From Billgrantia endophytica (GTDB lineage: Bacteria > Pseudomonadota > Gammaproteobacteria > Pseudomonadales > Halomonadaceae), in contig NZ_PNRF01000001.1 in assembly GCF_002879615.1 (NCBI RefSeq), forward strand, positions 93,533 to 145,637: a DNA stretch of 52,105 nucleotides, in the 5' to 3' direction. Under the pieces are notes generated by a model, which was not told the DNA's origin, did not search any database, and saw only the letters and a program-made list of their open reading frames with translations. Of the stretch, positions 37,000 through 45,443 are shown piece after piece. Each line of letters opens with the position of its first letter. Within the stretch, counting starts at the first letter, position 1. The position numbers were made by a program, and so were the translations under genes.

Positions 37000-37578
37000 A
37001 TGAACAAATCAATCGTGGTAGGTGCGACGCTGGCCGTGTTTGGCCTTGGTGGCCTGGCGTTTGGTGCCTGGCAGGTCCAGCAGCAGCCTCAGGAGAGCGG
37101 CCCTCACTATGCCGACATCGTCGGCATGGAAAGCGTGACACGCCGCATCGAGACACCCCGTGAGGTGTGCGAGGACGTCGTGGTGAGCCAGGCCGCGCCG
37201 CGGCAGCCCAGCCGTGACCCGCATCGTATCGCCGGTGCGGCCGCCGGGGCCGTCGTTGGCGGCCTGTTGGGCAACCAGATAGGGGGCGGCAGCGGCAAGA
37301 CGCTGGCTACCGCGGCCGGTGCGGTAGGCGGTGGCCTGGCTGGGCGCGAAGTGCAGGGGCGCATCGAGGCCAATCAGGCGCCCCAGTACTACACGACCAC
37401 GCAGAGGCAGTGCAACACGGTGATGGACTCCCGCCAGGAAATCATCGGCTATGACGTTACCTGGCGCTACGGCGAGGTGGTGCAGACCAGCCGTGTGGAA
37501 AACCCGCCGCAGGGTGATCGCGTGCTCATCGAGGAGGGCCGGCCCCGCTGGGACAGCCCGGTCACCAACGAAGGCTGA
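37000..37578 (+). CDS. Glycine-zipper 2TM domain envelope protein (YcfJ-like)
   Basis: 192-aa protein with an N-terminal membrane anchor or uncleaved signal (residues 4-25) and a glycine-zipper domain: AGAAAGAVVGGLLGNQIGGG and LATAAGAVGGGLAGREVQG (about 78-115). The C-terminal part (CNTVMDSRQEIIGYDVTWRY) is the usual partner domain. Such proteins sit in the cell envelope; YcfJ-type members are linked to envelope stress, but their function is poorly defined. Strong GGAGGTG ribosome site. It stands between two convergent blocks and ends in a good terminator. Confidence 0.88.
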   Translation: MNKSIVVGATLAVFGLGGLAFGAWQVQQQPQESGPHYADIVGMESVTRRIETPREVCEDVVVSQAAPRQPSRDPHRIAGAAAGAVVGGLLGNQIGGGSGKTLATAAGAVGGGLAGREVQGRIEANQAPQYYTTTQRQCNTVMDSRQEIIGYDVTWRYGEVVQTSRVENPPQGDRVLIEEGRPRWDSPVTNEG

Positions 37579-37617
37579 TGGCTCTCTGCAATGAGGGCTG
37601 ATGGCTCCCTGACGATT

Positions 37618-37648
37618 ACGCCTCGGCACAAGCCGGGGCGTCATCGTT
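37618..37648 (+). terminator. Rho-independent terminator after glycine-zipper gene
   Basis: ACGCCTCGGC (37618-37627), loop ACAA, GCCGGGGCGT (37632-37641), a 10-bp stem with one T-G pair, followed by CATCGTTTT. It separates the gene from the convergent ligase gene ending at 37653. Just before it, GGCTGATGGCTC occurs twice. Confidence 0.8.
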
Positions 37649-37652
37649 TTCG

Positions 37653-39029
37653 CTAGACGTGGCGCAGATACCAGCCGTACTCCAGCTGACTCACTTCCCG
37701 CATGGCCTGGGCTCGCTCGGCGCGACGATTGGCGATGAAGACCCGCATGAAGTCATGGCCGAGCGCCTCGCCCAGTACGGCGTTGGCTTCGAGCATGTCG
37801 AGCGCCTGCTGCCAGCTATTGGTCAGGCTGGGTGGGAACTGGTCGTAGGCATTGCCCATCACCGGTGGGGGCGGTGTAAGCCGTTGCTGGATGCCATGGT
37901 CGATACCGGCCAGCAGGGTGGCCAGCAGCAGGTAGGGGTTGGCATCGGCGCCGGCTACCCGGTGCTCGATGCGACGCGACGCATCGGGCCCGGAGGGAAC
38001 ACGCAGTGCCACCGAGCGATTGTCGAAACCCCAGGTGGGTGCCATGGGCACGTAGAGCCCCGGCTGGAAGCGTCGGTACGAGTTGAGATTGGGCGCGCAG
38101 ATGGCCATGGAGGCCGGCATCAGCTCCAGCAAGCCGGCGATGGCGTGTTGCAGGGTCGAGGAGCCGAGCGGGCCGCCATCTTCGCTGGCAAAAACGTTCT
38201 TTCCCGCATCGTCCAGCAGGCTGACGTGCACATGGGTGCCGTTACCGGCTTCCAGCCCGTAGGGCTTGGCCATGAAGGTGGCCTCGAAGCCATGGGTCAG
38301 CGCGACCCCCTTGATCAGGCGCTTGAGAAGCACGGCGCTGTCACAGGCTTCGAGCGCATTGTCGCAGTGCATCAGGTTGATTTCGAACTGCCCCGGAGCG
38401 CACTCCTTGAGGGCCGTATCCAGCGGCAGGTTCTGCACGCGGGCCGCGGACTGGGTGTCGTCGAGGAAGTCGGCGTACTCATCGAGCTCCTGGATCGAGT
38501 AGAGCTGGCTCTGGGTCGCGCGCTCACCGCTGCAGGGTGAGCACGGCGGCTGAATCAGGCCGCCGGCGGTTCGGGCCCGATCCACCAGGTAGAATTCCAG
38601 TTCGACCGCGACTACGGGGGTCAGGCCGGCTTCCTGGAAGCGATTCAGGACCCGCTTCAGGACCTGGCGCGGGTCGGCAAAGAAGGGGGTTTCATCGGCT
38701 TCGACCATGGTCATCAACAGCTGCGCCTGGCGGCCCTTGCGTAGCCAGGGGACGGGCATCAGAGAGCCATGCAGCGGACGGCAGACGCGGTCGCTGTCGC
38801 CAATGGCAAGCCCCAGGCCGGTCTCCTCTATCGTATTGCCATTGATATCCAACGCGAAGACCGACGCCGGCAGGTTGACCCCGTCGCGGCAGACCTTGCC
38901 CAGGTTGGTGCTCGGGATACGTTTGCCGCGCATCACACCGTTGAGATCGCTGATCAGCAGGTCGATGCTGTCGATATCGGGGTGGCGCTCGAGAAAGTCC
39001 CGAGCCTGATCGGCGGTAAGCGACGACAT
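37653..39029 (-). CDS. Second glutamine-synthetase-family gamma-glutamyl ligase
   Basis: 458-aa GS-fold ligase of the PuuA/GlnA3-like type. The start at 39029 (MSSLTADQARDFLE) follows AGGTGG by 5 nt; the 19-codon longer form is not supported. Blocks: VVAVELEFYLVDRA, CAPGQFEINLMHCDN, GNGTHVHVSLLDDAG and SRRIEHRVAGADANPYLLLA. It differs clearly from the copy at 29847 and is transcribed towards the pot operon. It probably glutamylates a polyamine or another amine; the substrate cannot be fixed. The 199 nt upstream (39030-39228) are AT-rich and hold no gene. Confidence 0.87.
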   Translation of the reverse strand: MSSLTADQARDFLERHPDIDSIDLLISDLNGVMRGKRIPSTNLGKVCRDGVNLPASVFALDINGNTIEETGLGLAIGDSDRVCRPLHGSLMPVPWLRKGRQAQLLMTMVEADETPFFADPRQVLKRVLNRFQEAGLTPVVAVELEFYLVDRARTAGGLIQPPCSPCSGERATQSQLYSIQELDEYADFLDDTQSAARVQNLPLDTALKECAPGQFEINLMHCDNALEACDSAVLLKRLIKGVALTHGFEATFMAKPYGLEAGNGTHVHVSLLDDAGKNVFASEDGGPLGSSTLQHAIAGLLELMPASMAICAPNLNSYRRFQPGLYVPMAPTWGFDNRSVALRVPSGPDASRRIEHRVAGADANPYLLLATLLAGIDHGIQQRLTPPPPVMGNAYDQFPPSLTNSWQQALDMLEANAVLGEALGHDFMRVFIANRRAERAQAMREVSQLEYGWYLRHV

Positions 39030-39228
39030 GGTGCCACCTGTTCGGTCGGTTTCATTGTTGATGCGTGATATCTTTCCGGCACCCATCGTGTGTTGTCAAA
39101 TACTTTACGAATTGTCTTGGCGGTTCGGTACGCTTTTTATTGTTACCTGTTTATTTTCAATAGATTGATAAAAAATTCCTGATTGCCGTTGCTGAGCCTG
39201 GATTTTGGTCTTGCGTATGCTGGAAAGA

Positions 39229-40016
<788 letters not shown>

Positions 40017-40017
<1 letters not shown>

Positions 40018-41081
40018 CAGCTCCAGCCCTTGCGCGCGCGGCGCAATACCAGCAGGAACACCGGGATACCGAGCAGTTCGGTGACGATGCCGATGGGTAT
40101 CTCGCTGTCGGTCAGAGCACGCGCCAGCAGGTCGGCGGCGAGCAGGAAGCTTGCCCCGAGCAGCGCCGAGGCGGGCAGCAGCAGGGCGTGGCCGGGGCCG
40201 CACAGCAGCCTGGCGACGTGTGGCACGATCAGGCCGACCCAACCGATCATGCCGGCCAGCGAGACGGTCAGAGCGCCGAGCAGGGTGGCGCAGCCGATCA
40301 CCACGTAACGCACCGCCGTGACCGGTACCCCAAGGCTGCGCGCCTCGTCGTCACCCATTGCCAGGGCGTCCAGCCAGCGTCCGGCGGCGCACAGCGCGAC
40401 GATCGCTCCACCCATCGGGATCGACACCCACAAGGCATCGCGGATATCCACCGAGGCCAGGCTGCCCATCAGCCAGATGACGATGGCCGGTAATTCGTTG
40501 TAGGGGTCGGCGACATACTTGATCACCGACAGCAGGGCGGCGAACAGCGCGCCGGAAATGATGCCACCGAGCACCAGCATGACCAGCGAGCCTTGACCGA
40601 AGGCGCGCGCGATCATCAGGGCCACCGCCACCGCGATCAGGCCGCAGCCGAAGGCACTGGCCTGCACCAGCAGCCAGCTGCCACCGAACAGCATGCCGGC
40701 CGCCGCCCCGAAGGCCGCGCCGGAGAGCACGCCGAGCAGGTTGGGTGAAACCAGCGGATTGCGGAACACGCCCTGGAAGGCGGCGCCGGACACCGCCAGG
40801 GCGGCGCCCACCAGGATCGCGGCGAGTACCCGTGGCAGGCGGATTTCCACCAGCAGGTTATAGAGCAGGTCGTAGCGCTCGGGGTCGAGCAGCGGCCAGC
40901 CGGCGGCACTGGCGAAAAAGCGCAGGACATCCGCGGCGCTCAGCGGATAGCGCCCCGAGCCAAGGGCAACCAGAGCGGTGGCAACGAGCAGTAGGACGAG
41001 CATCGGTAGCAAGGTGAGCGTGCCACGGCGCGGTGTGTCGGCCACGCTTGGAGGCACCGGTCGGGCGAGGGGCCGGGTCAT
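40017..41081 (-). CDS. FecCD-type metal ABC transporter permease
   Basis: 354-aa permease with about ten membrane segments. Family motifs are ALAVSGAAFQGVFRNPLVSP near the N-terminus and AGMIGWVGLIVPHVARLLCG near the C-terminus. Chosen start 41081 (MTRPLARPVPPSV); an in-frame ATG at 41141 is also downstream of the predicted transcription start, and neither has a strong ribosome site. Only one permease gene is present, so the transporter is probably a homodimeric BtuC/MolB-type channel. The matching binding protein is encoded divergently at 41581. Predicted control is by NifA and sigma-54. Confidence 0.9.
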
Positions 41082-41241
41082 CGGCGCGCCCTGGAGAGCG
41101 GGTATGACGCCGGGGCGAGGGGCATGGCGAGATTCAGGCATTCGTGGGGGACGGTGGGGAGGATGAATCCTCGGGTCATGGCGAGCGGTCCTCGTGTCGC
41201 GGGTGGTCCGGCATTCGAGATGGGCCGGTCGCCATTTGAAT

Positions 41242-41258
41242 TGCATATAGCCTGCCAA
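41242..41258 (-). promoter_or_regulatory. Sigma-54 -24/-12 promoter of permease-ATPase unit
   Basis: The minus strand reads TTGGCAGGCTATATGCA: GG at -24, exactly ten bases, GC at -12, matching TGGCAC-N5-TTGCA at 8 of 11 defined positions. The expected start is near 41231. The activator sites at 41357-41402 are about 108-138 bp upstream, the usual NifA distance. Confidence 0.75.
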
Positions 41259-41356
41259 ATGCCGGCGATGTCTCCGAAAAAGCCGCCCGTGCTGGTCACG
41301 GCGAGGGTAGCGGTCGCAAATCGCTCCATCATCGGGACAGGAATCCGACATTCGCT

Positions 41357-41372
41357 TGTCGAAGATCTTACA
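41357..41372. promoter_or_regulatory. NifA-type upstream activator sequence 1
   Basis: TGT-CGAAGATCTT-ACA is a perfect TGT-N10-ACA. It sits 30 bp (about three helical turns) from the second copy, so both face the same side of the DNA, between two divergent sigma-54 promoters. Confidence 0.7.
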
Positions 41373-41386
41373 TTTTTATATAGCAA

Positions 41387-41402
41387 TGTAGATAACGAAA
41401 CA
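41387..41402. promoter_or_regulatory. NifA-type upstream activator sequence 2
   Basis: TGT-AGATAACGAA-ACA, extended to the palindrome CAATGT-N10-ACATTG (41384-41405). It is 122 bp from the -24 element on the plus strand and about 138 bp from that on the minus strand. Confidence 0.75.
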
Positions 41403-41515
41403 TTGTTGCTGGAGTGGGAAGATGTCGTCGAAGCAGTGGGATTGGCTGACAGTGGGGCTGCATGAATGGCGATGTTTCACCGGATTGGGTGTCGCTGCTC
41501 CGTTTCGCTATATAT

Positions 41516-41531
41516 TGGTATGCATATTGCA
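41516..41531 (+). promoter_or_regulatory. Sigma-54 -24/-12 promoter of the binding-protein gene
   Basis: TGGTATGCATATTGCA has GG, ten bases, GC and a perfect TTGCA -12 half. The transcription start is expected near 41542, leaving about 39 nt of leader before the AGGAGG site and the ATG at 41581. Confidence 0.75.
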
Positions 41532-41580
41532 ATGACCCTTGCCACTCAGAGGATCTCCGCTTTCGTGCGCAGGAGGCAAC

Positions 41581-42801
41581 ATGCTTTTCTCACTCATTCG
41601 CTGTACTCGCCATGGTGTCGCATTCTCGCCATGGTGTCGCATCCCCGACGGGGTATCTCGCCCCTTGCCGTCCAGCGTTCGCCGGTCGCGGCGCTGGTCC
41701 ACCCTGGCCGTCGCCTGGATCGGCCTGACGCTGACGTTCACCGCTCAGCAGGCCATGGCGCGGGAAGTGACCGATATGCTCGGGCGCACGGTGCAGGTAC
41801 CCGAGCGCATCGAGCGCGTGCTCGGTGTCGCACCGCCGATCACCGCGTTGCTCTACGCGCTGTCGCCGCGGCACGTCATCGGCCTGAACCTGCCATTCCA
41901 ACCCGGCGACGAGCACTTCGTCGATCCGCACCTGACCGAACTGCCGCTGGTCGGTGCGATGCTCGGCCATGGCCGGCGGCTGCAGGCTGAAACCGTGCTC
42001 GAACTGCGTCCGGATGTGGCCATCTCCTGGGGTGGCTCCGTGCCTCAGGCCAGCGTCGACGAAACCATCAGGCTGTTCGAGCGTGCCGGCGTGCCGGTGC
42101 TGTTCGTGAATATCGATACCCTTGCCGACTGGCCGGCGGCGTTCGAGTTCGTCGGTAGCCTGATCGGTTACGAGGCGCGCGCCGGAGAACTGGCCGCCGA
42201 GGTGAATCGTGCGCTGGACACGGTGAGTGCCGCGGTCGGTGACATTCCGGAGGCGCAGCGTAAGCGGGTGTACTACGCCCAGGGCATGGATGGCCTGGCC
42301 ACCGAGTGTCACACTTCCTTCCACGTCGAGCCGATCGAACTTGCCGGTGGCTACAATGTGCATCGCTGCCAGCAGAGTTCGTACGTCGGTATGGAACTGG
42401 TGAGTCTGGAACAGGTGCTGGCCTATGACCCCGAGGTGATGGTGGTTCAGGAGCCGGGGTTTTTCGCCCGTCTCAATGGCGCCGATGGCCCCGGTGCCTG
42501 GCGCAACGTACGCGCGGTGCGCGACGGTAATGTGCTATTGGTGCCACGCCGCCCGCTCAACTGGCTGGATCGGCCGCCATCTTTCATGCGCGCACTGGGC
42601 ATCCGGTGGCTCGCCAGCGAGCTTTACCCGGAGCGCATGTCCTTCGATGAGCGCGGTGCGCCCCGCGACTTCTACACGCGTTTCTTCGGTGTCACGCCAA
42701 GCGATGCCGCTCTCGATGCGGTGCTGGCCGTGGAGCCGGCGGCCGAGCCGTCCGGCCATCACCACCATGCGGCCGAGCCGTCCGGCCATCATCGACATTG
42801 A
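41581..42801 (+). CDS. FecB/MolA-like periplasmic metal-binding protein with His-rich tail
   Basis: TroA-fold binding protein of 406 aa. The ATG at 41581 has AGGAGG 4 nt upstream. A long basic n-region (about 40 residues) precedes the hydrophobic core and the cleavage site AQQAMA (residue 60). The mature part starts EVTDMLGRTVQVPERIERVL, the usual opening of this family, and ends LNWLDRPPSFMRALGIRWLA, a pattern shared with molybdate/tungstate and siderophore-type FecB proteins. The C-terminus carries a duplicated AAEPSGHH(H/R)H tail, eight histidines in all, suggesting divalent-metal binding. It is divergent from its permease/ATPase, and convergent with cowN (112 bp between). Control by NifA/sigma-54 is predicted. 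Confidence 0.88.
   Translation: MLFSLIRCTRHGVAFSPWCRIPDGVSRPLPSSVRRSRRWSTLAVAWIGLTLTFTAQQAMAREVTDMLGRTVQVPERIERVLGVAPPITALLYALSPRHVIGLNLPFQPGDEHFVDPHLTELPLVGAMLGHGRRLQAETVLELRPDVAISWGGSVPQASVDETIRLFERAGVPVLFVNIDTLADWPAAFEFVGSLIGYEARAGELAAEVNRALDTVSAAVGDIPEAQRKRVYYAQGMDGLATECHTSFHVEPIELAGGYNVHRCQQSSYVGMELVSLEQVLAYDPEVMVVQEPGFFARLNGADGPGAWRNVRAVRDGNVLLVPRRPLNWLDRPPSFMRALGIRWLASELYPERMSFDERGAPRDFYTRFFGVTPSDAALDAVLAVEPAAEPSGHHHHAAEPSGHHRH
41606..41642. repeat. 19-bp tandem duplication inside the signal-peptide region
   Basis: CTCGCCATGGTGTCGCAT occurs at 41606-41623 and 41625-41642, period 19 bp. Since 19 is not a multiple of three, the duplication shifts the frame between the ribosome site and the hydrophobic core of the signal peptide. 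Confidence 0.85.
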
Positions 42802-42913
42802 CCCAAGGAAAAGCGCATCGTTTCCATTGAGAGAGCCAAGTGCCATGGGCGTGGCCAGCGTGCCGCCAGGGCATGGAATTTCAAGGTGGTCCGGCTCGAA
42901 TCGAAAGATGCCG

Positions 42914-43213
42914 CTAGCAGCAGTTTTCTTCCAACCAGGTCAACATATTGAGTGCCTCGGCATCTTCGCACTCCTCGAAGAACTCGTAGATCTGGTTGAT
43001 GTTGGTGTGAATCAGGAACAGGTCGTCCGGCTTGGGGCCGGATTTCGGATGCCGTTTGTTCAGAAAGTAGTCCCAGAAGGGGGATGCGTAGCGTGGGTCA
43101 GCGGCATGTTTTTCGATGATGGCCATGATTCGGGCGGCGTTACCGTCACAATCGATACCCTTGAACGTGACATAGCGATCGATTGTCGCGTTTTCGTCGT
43201 TGTTGAAACTCAT
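42914..43213 (-). CDS. cowN: CowN, nitrogenase-protecting protein (carbon monoxide tolerance)
   Basis: 99-aa cytoplasmic protein of the CowN family, known from Rhodospirillum and Gluconacetobacter to sustain nitrogen fixation in the presence of CO by protecting nitrogenase. Family features are the opening TIDRYVTFKGIDCDGNAARI (residues 10-29), SPFWDYFL, LIHTNINQIYEFFEECEDAE and the end LTWLEENCC with the paired terminal cysteines. The start at 43213 (MSFNNDENAT) follows GGAG by 9 nt; the 19-codon longer form crosses the predicted transcription start. A canonical sigma-54 promoter and a NifA site lie upstream. No nitrogenase gene is in the window, so its partner must be elsewhere. Confidence 0.88.
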   Translation of the reverse strand: MSFNNDENATIDRYVTFKGIDCDGNAARIMAIIEKHAADPRYASPFWDYFLNKRHPKSGPKPDDLFLIHTNINQIYEFFEECEDAEALNMLTWLEENCC

Positions 43214-43269
43214 CGGCTTCGTCTCCCATTGTCCGTAGGCCGCCATCGGCGTGCCTGTCGCGCATGCCA

Positions 43270-43285
43270 CGCAACGCTTGTGCCA
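43270..43285 (-). promoter_or_regulatory. Sigma-54 -24/-12 promoter of cowN
   Basis: The minus strand reads TGGCACAAGCGTTGCG, a full TGGCAC-N5-TTGC match with GG-N10-GC. Start expected near 43260, giving about a 47-nt leader to the cowN ATG. Confidence 0.85.
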
Positions 43286-43340
43286 GACTAGGAGGATGCA
43301 TCCAGTTCAAGGAACAAACCCTGTCCGACATCAAGTTAGT

Positions 43341-43366
43341 GGCACGATTCGCCATGCGAACGTGCC
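43341..43366. repeat. Inverted repeat between cowN promoter and its activator site
   Basis: GGCACG-A-TTCG (43341-43351), loop CCATG, CGAACGTGCC (43357-43366): a 10-bp stem with one bulged A. It could be an end-of-transcript structure for tonB upstream or a protein site between activator and promoter. Confidence 0.6.
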
Positions 43367-43427
43367 GACTTCTTGTGGGCCGCATACGGCTGAGGTGGTG
43401 GATACGGGGATGGTGGCGTGAGGGATA

Positions 43428-43443
43428 TGTCGCAATTCCGACA
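43428..43443. promoter_or_regulatory. NifA-type upstream activator sequence of cowN
   Basis: TGT-CGCAATTCCG-ACA, a perfect TGT-N10-ACA that is also a dyad (TGTCG/CGACA). It lies about 150 bp upstream of the cowN -24 element and overlaps a second palindrome, GACAATTGTC. Confidence 0.75.
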
Positions 43444-43524
43444 ATTGTCATGTCCGCCGGTGGGTCGCTTCACAAATCACTGTGGCGCAGCGATGATTCG
43501 CGTAGACATTTATTCAGCATTTTC

Positions 43525-44559
43525 CTAATCCCTGACAAAAGAAACCGCGATGGACACCTCCATCATCGGCCTGCGTGGCCGCTCGAACGGCACGCTGGCG
43601 GCGGCCGCCGCCAGGGCGCTCTCGTCCAGGGCCCGATGGCCGCTGCTCCTGGTCACCCGCAGCGTCCCAGGCTGGATGTCCCCGCTCTCGGTGATACTGA
43701 AACTGACGATCGGAACTCCCTCGACCCCGGCCCGCCGGGCCTCGGCGGGGTAGGTGAGGTTGTCCTGCACCGTCCGCCGCAGGTTGCGTAGATACTCCCG
43801 AAGCAGGTTCGCCTCCTGCTCCTCGTGGCTGATGGTCTGCTGTAGCTGCTGAAGCTCGGTCCCCGATCTGGCGTCGGCGTTGGCGGCCGACTGAACCGGC
43901 GGAGTCGGCTGGGCTGGCGGAGCCGGCTGGGCCGAAGGTGCCGCCTGGGCCGGTGGCGTCGGCTGGGCCTGCGGTGCCGGCTGAGCCGGTGGCTCCCTGA
44001 CCTCCTCCTGTCGCGGGGGTGGCGGCGATGGTGCTTCCTCCTCCACGATCACCGGCCCGCTGTCCTGGGTTTGCTCGACCGGCGGCGGTGGCTCGGCGAC
44101 TTCCCGAGGGGTTTCGGCGACCTCCGGCGGTGGCTCGACGACCTCTTGCGGTGGTTCGATGACCTCCTGTGGTGGCTCGACGACCTCCTGCGGCGGCTCG
44201 ACGGCTTCCTGCGGCGTCACTTCGGCGACGGCTTGCCGCGCTTCGACGGCCTGTTGCGCGGCTGCGCTGGCATCGGGTTGCTGCTCGCCCAACACTCTCT
44301 CATCCATCTGCCGTTCGGCGATCATGCCATAGACTTCCAGCAGCAGCGTGTCCCGCTCTTCCGGCTCGGCCCCGAATGGGTCGAGCAGCAGGAACGGCGC
44401 GGCCAGCCCGGCATGCAGGGCCAGGGACAGAACGATGGCACGGGACAGCCCGAGGCTTCCAGGGGCATCCGATACCCGAGCCTTCCCGTGCTCGTCCGGC
44501 GCCAGATACAGGCCCGCCGTCATGGACAGGGGCCATGGGCCGAGCTTCGAGGGAGCCAT
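43525..44559 (-). CDS. tonB: TonB-family energy transducer
   Basis: 344-aa TonB protein. AAGGA lies 8 nt before the ATG. A cytoplasmic stretch of ~38 residues precedes one membrane anchor (AIVLSLALHAGLAAPFLLL). A long Pro/Glu periplasmic spacer with repeated PPQEVVEPPQEVIEPP units and a later Ala-Gln-Pro-rich part follow, and the C-terminal TonB domain (about 255-344) has YPAEARRAGVEGVPIVSFSI and HRALDESALAAAA. It is transcribed after exbB and exbD and transduces proton-motive force to an outer-membrane partner. No TonB-dependent receptor is present here; adjacency to the exoprotein gene suggests a dedicated role. Confidence 0.92.
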   Translation of the reverse strand: MAPSKLGPWPLSMTAGLYLAPDEHGKARVSDAPGSLGLSRAIVLSLALHAGLAAPFLLLDPFGAEPEERDTLLLEVYGMIAERQMDERVLGEQQPDASAAAQQAVEARQAVAEVTPQEAVEPPQEVVEPPQEVIEPPQEVVEPPPEVAETPREVAEPPPPVEQTQDSGPVIVEEEAPSPPPPRQEEVREPPAQPAPQAQPTPPAQAAPSAQPAPPAQPTPPVQSAANADARSGTELQQLQQTISHEEQEANLLREYLRNLRRTVQDNLTYPAEARRAGVEGVPIVSFSITESGDIQPGTLRVTRSSGHRALDESALAAAAASVPFERPRRPMMEVSIAVSFVRD

Positions 44560-44572
44560 GGTCTTTTCCTTT

Positions 44573-44956
44573 CTAATGACGGGTTTCGGTCTGTACGGCG
44601 ACCTGGGTGAAGTCGAGTCGCTTCAATAGATCGACCACGTCGATGAAGCTCTGCAAGGCGATCTCACGGTCGGCGCGGACGAGGAACGGCGTCTCACGAT
44701 CGAACGTCTCCAGTTCGACGGCGAGGCTCTCGGCGGTGGAGGGGGTGCCGTTGAAGTGGATCTCCCCCGCCATGTCCAGCTCGATGAGCTGTGCCTGGTG
44801 CGCCTCCTCGGCCACGCTGTCCGACACCTGCGGCAGGTCGATCGGAATCCTGCCGGTGGCGATGAAGCTCGAGGTGGTCAGAACGATCACCAGCAGCACC
44901 AGCATGATGTCCACGAGGGGGATCACGTTCATGCTTTCAAAGGGCTTTTCGTCCAT
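44573..44956 (-). CDS. exbD: ExbD-family proton channel subunit
   Basis: 127-aa ExbD/TolR protein: one membrane helix (about 11-34) with the essential aspartate in PLVDIML (Asp16), then a periplasmic domain ending [14 protein letters not shown]. It overlaps exbB by 20 nt and precedes tonB by 13 nt, so the three form one operon. Confidence 0.95.
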   Translation of the reverse strand: MDEKPFESMNVIPLVDIMLVLLVIVLTTSSFIATGRIPIDLPQVSDSVAEEAHQAQLIELDMAGEIHFNGTPSTAESLAVELETFDRETPFLVRADREIALQSFIDVVDLLKRLDFTQVAVQTETRH

Positions 44957-45377
44957 TCTCGATCTCCCATTCGAGGCTGATGACCTTGGCCTTGCGCAGC
45001 AGGGCGTTGTAGAGCACCACCGCGATCAGCGCCACCAGCAGGCCGGCCGCCGTCGCCTTCAACGCCAGGGCCAGGCCGGTCATGATCTGCCCGGTATCCA
45101 TCGCGGCGTCGAGTCCCATCTGGTAGAACGTCAGCATGATGCCCATCACCGTACCCAGCAGTCCCAGGTAAGGCGCGTTGCTGGCGATCGAGGCGACGAT
45201 TGTCAGGCGCCTCGTCAGCAGCAGCTCCAGTTCCTTGATATCCCGTAGTTCGCTGAGGTCGAGCTTGCGGTAGAACGCCGCCCGTTCGAAGAACACCGCC
45301 ACCGCGACCACGTTTAGAAGCGCCAGAAGACCGATGATGCCGTATTCGACCGCCGCCCCTAACCATTCCATGCTCAT
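44937..45377 (-). CDS. exbB: ExbB-family proton channel subunit (short form)
   Basis: 146-aa ExbB/TolQ/MotA-family protein with three membrane segments. The conserved region [20 protein letters not shown] and the last helix [20 protein letters not shown] are intact. It is much shorter than E. coli ExbB (244 aa), like the compact ExbB of Helicobacter-type and auxiliary TonB systems. AGGGGG precedes the ATG. The gene starts 66 nt after the exoprotein stop, in the same direction. Confidence 0.94.
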   Translation of the reverse strand: MSMEWLGAAVEYGIIGLLALLNVVAVAVFFERAAFYRKLDLSELRDIKELELLLTRRLTIVASIASNAPYLGLLGTVMGIMLTFYQMGLDAAMDTGQIMTGLALALKATAAGLLVALIAVVLYNALLRKAKVISLEWEIENGRKAL

Positions 45378-45443
45378 TGTCGTTTCCCCCTGATCGTTCG
45401 TTCCGGGCGGCGCGCCCTCGGCTCGCCGCCGCGTCCTCGGCTG

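Noticed and set aside
35441..37156. 571-codon ORF antisense to the second PuuB-like gene
   Set aside because: Shadow frame with no ribosome site or family resemblance.
41452..41474. Second sigma-54-like element, TTGGCTGACAGTGGGGC
   Set aside because: Spacing is GG-N11-GC; sigma-54 requires N10, and a correct element lies 60 bp further on.
41082..41580. Fur box in the metal-transporter control region
   Set aside because: No GATAATGAT-like hexamer array was found; the palindromes fit NifA sites instead.
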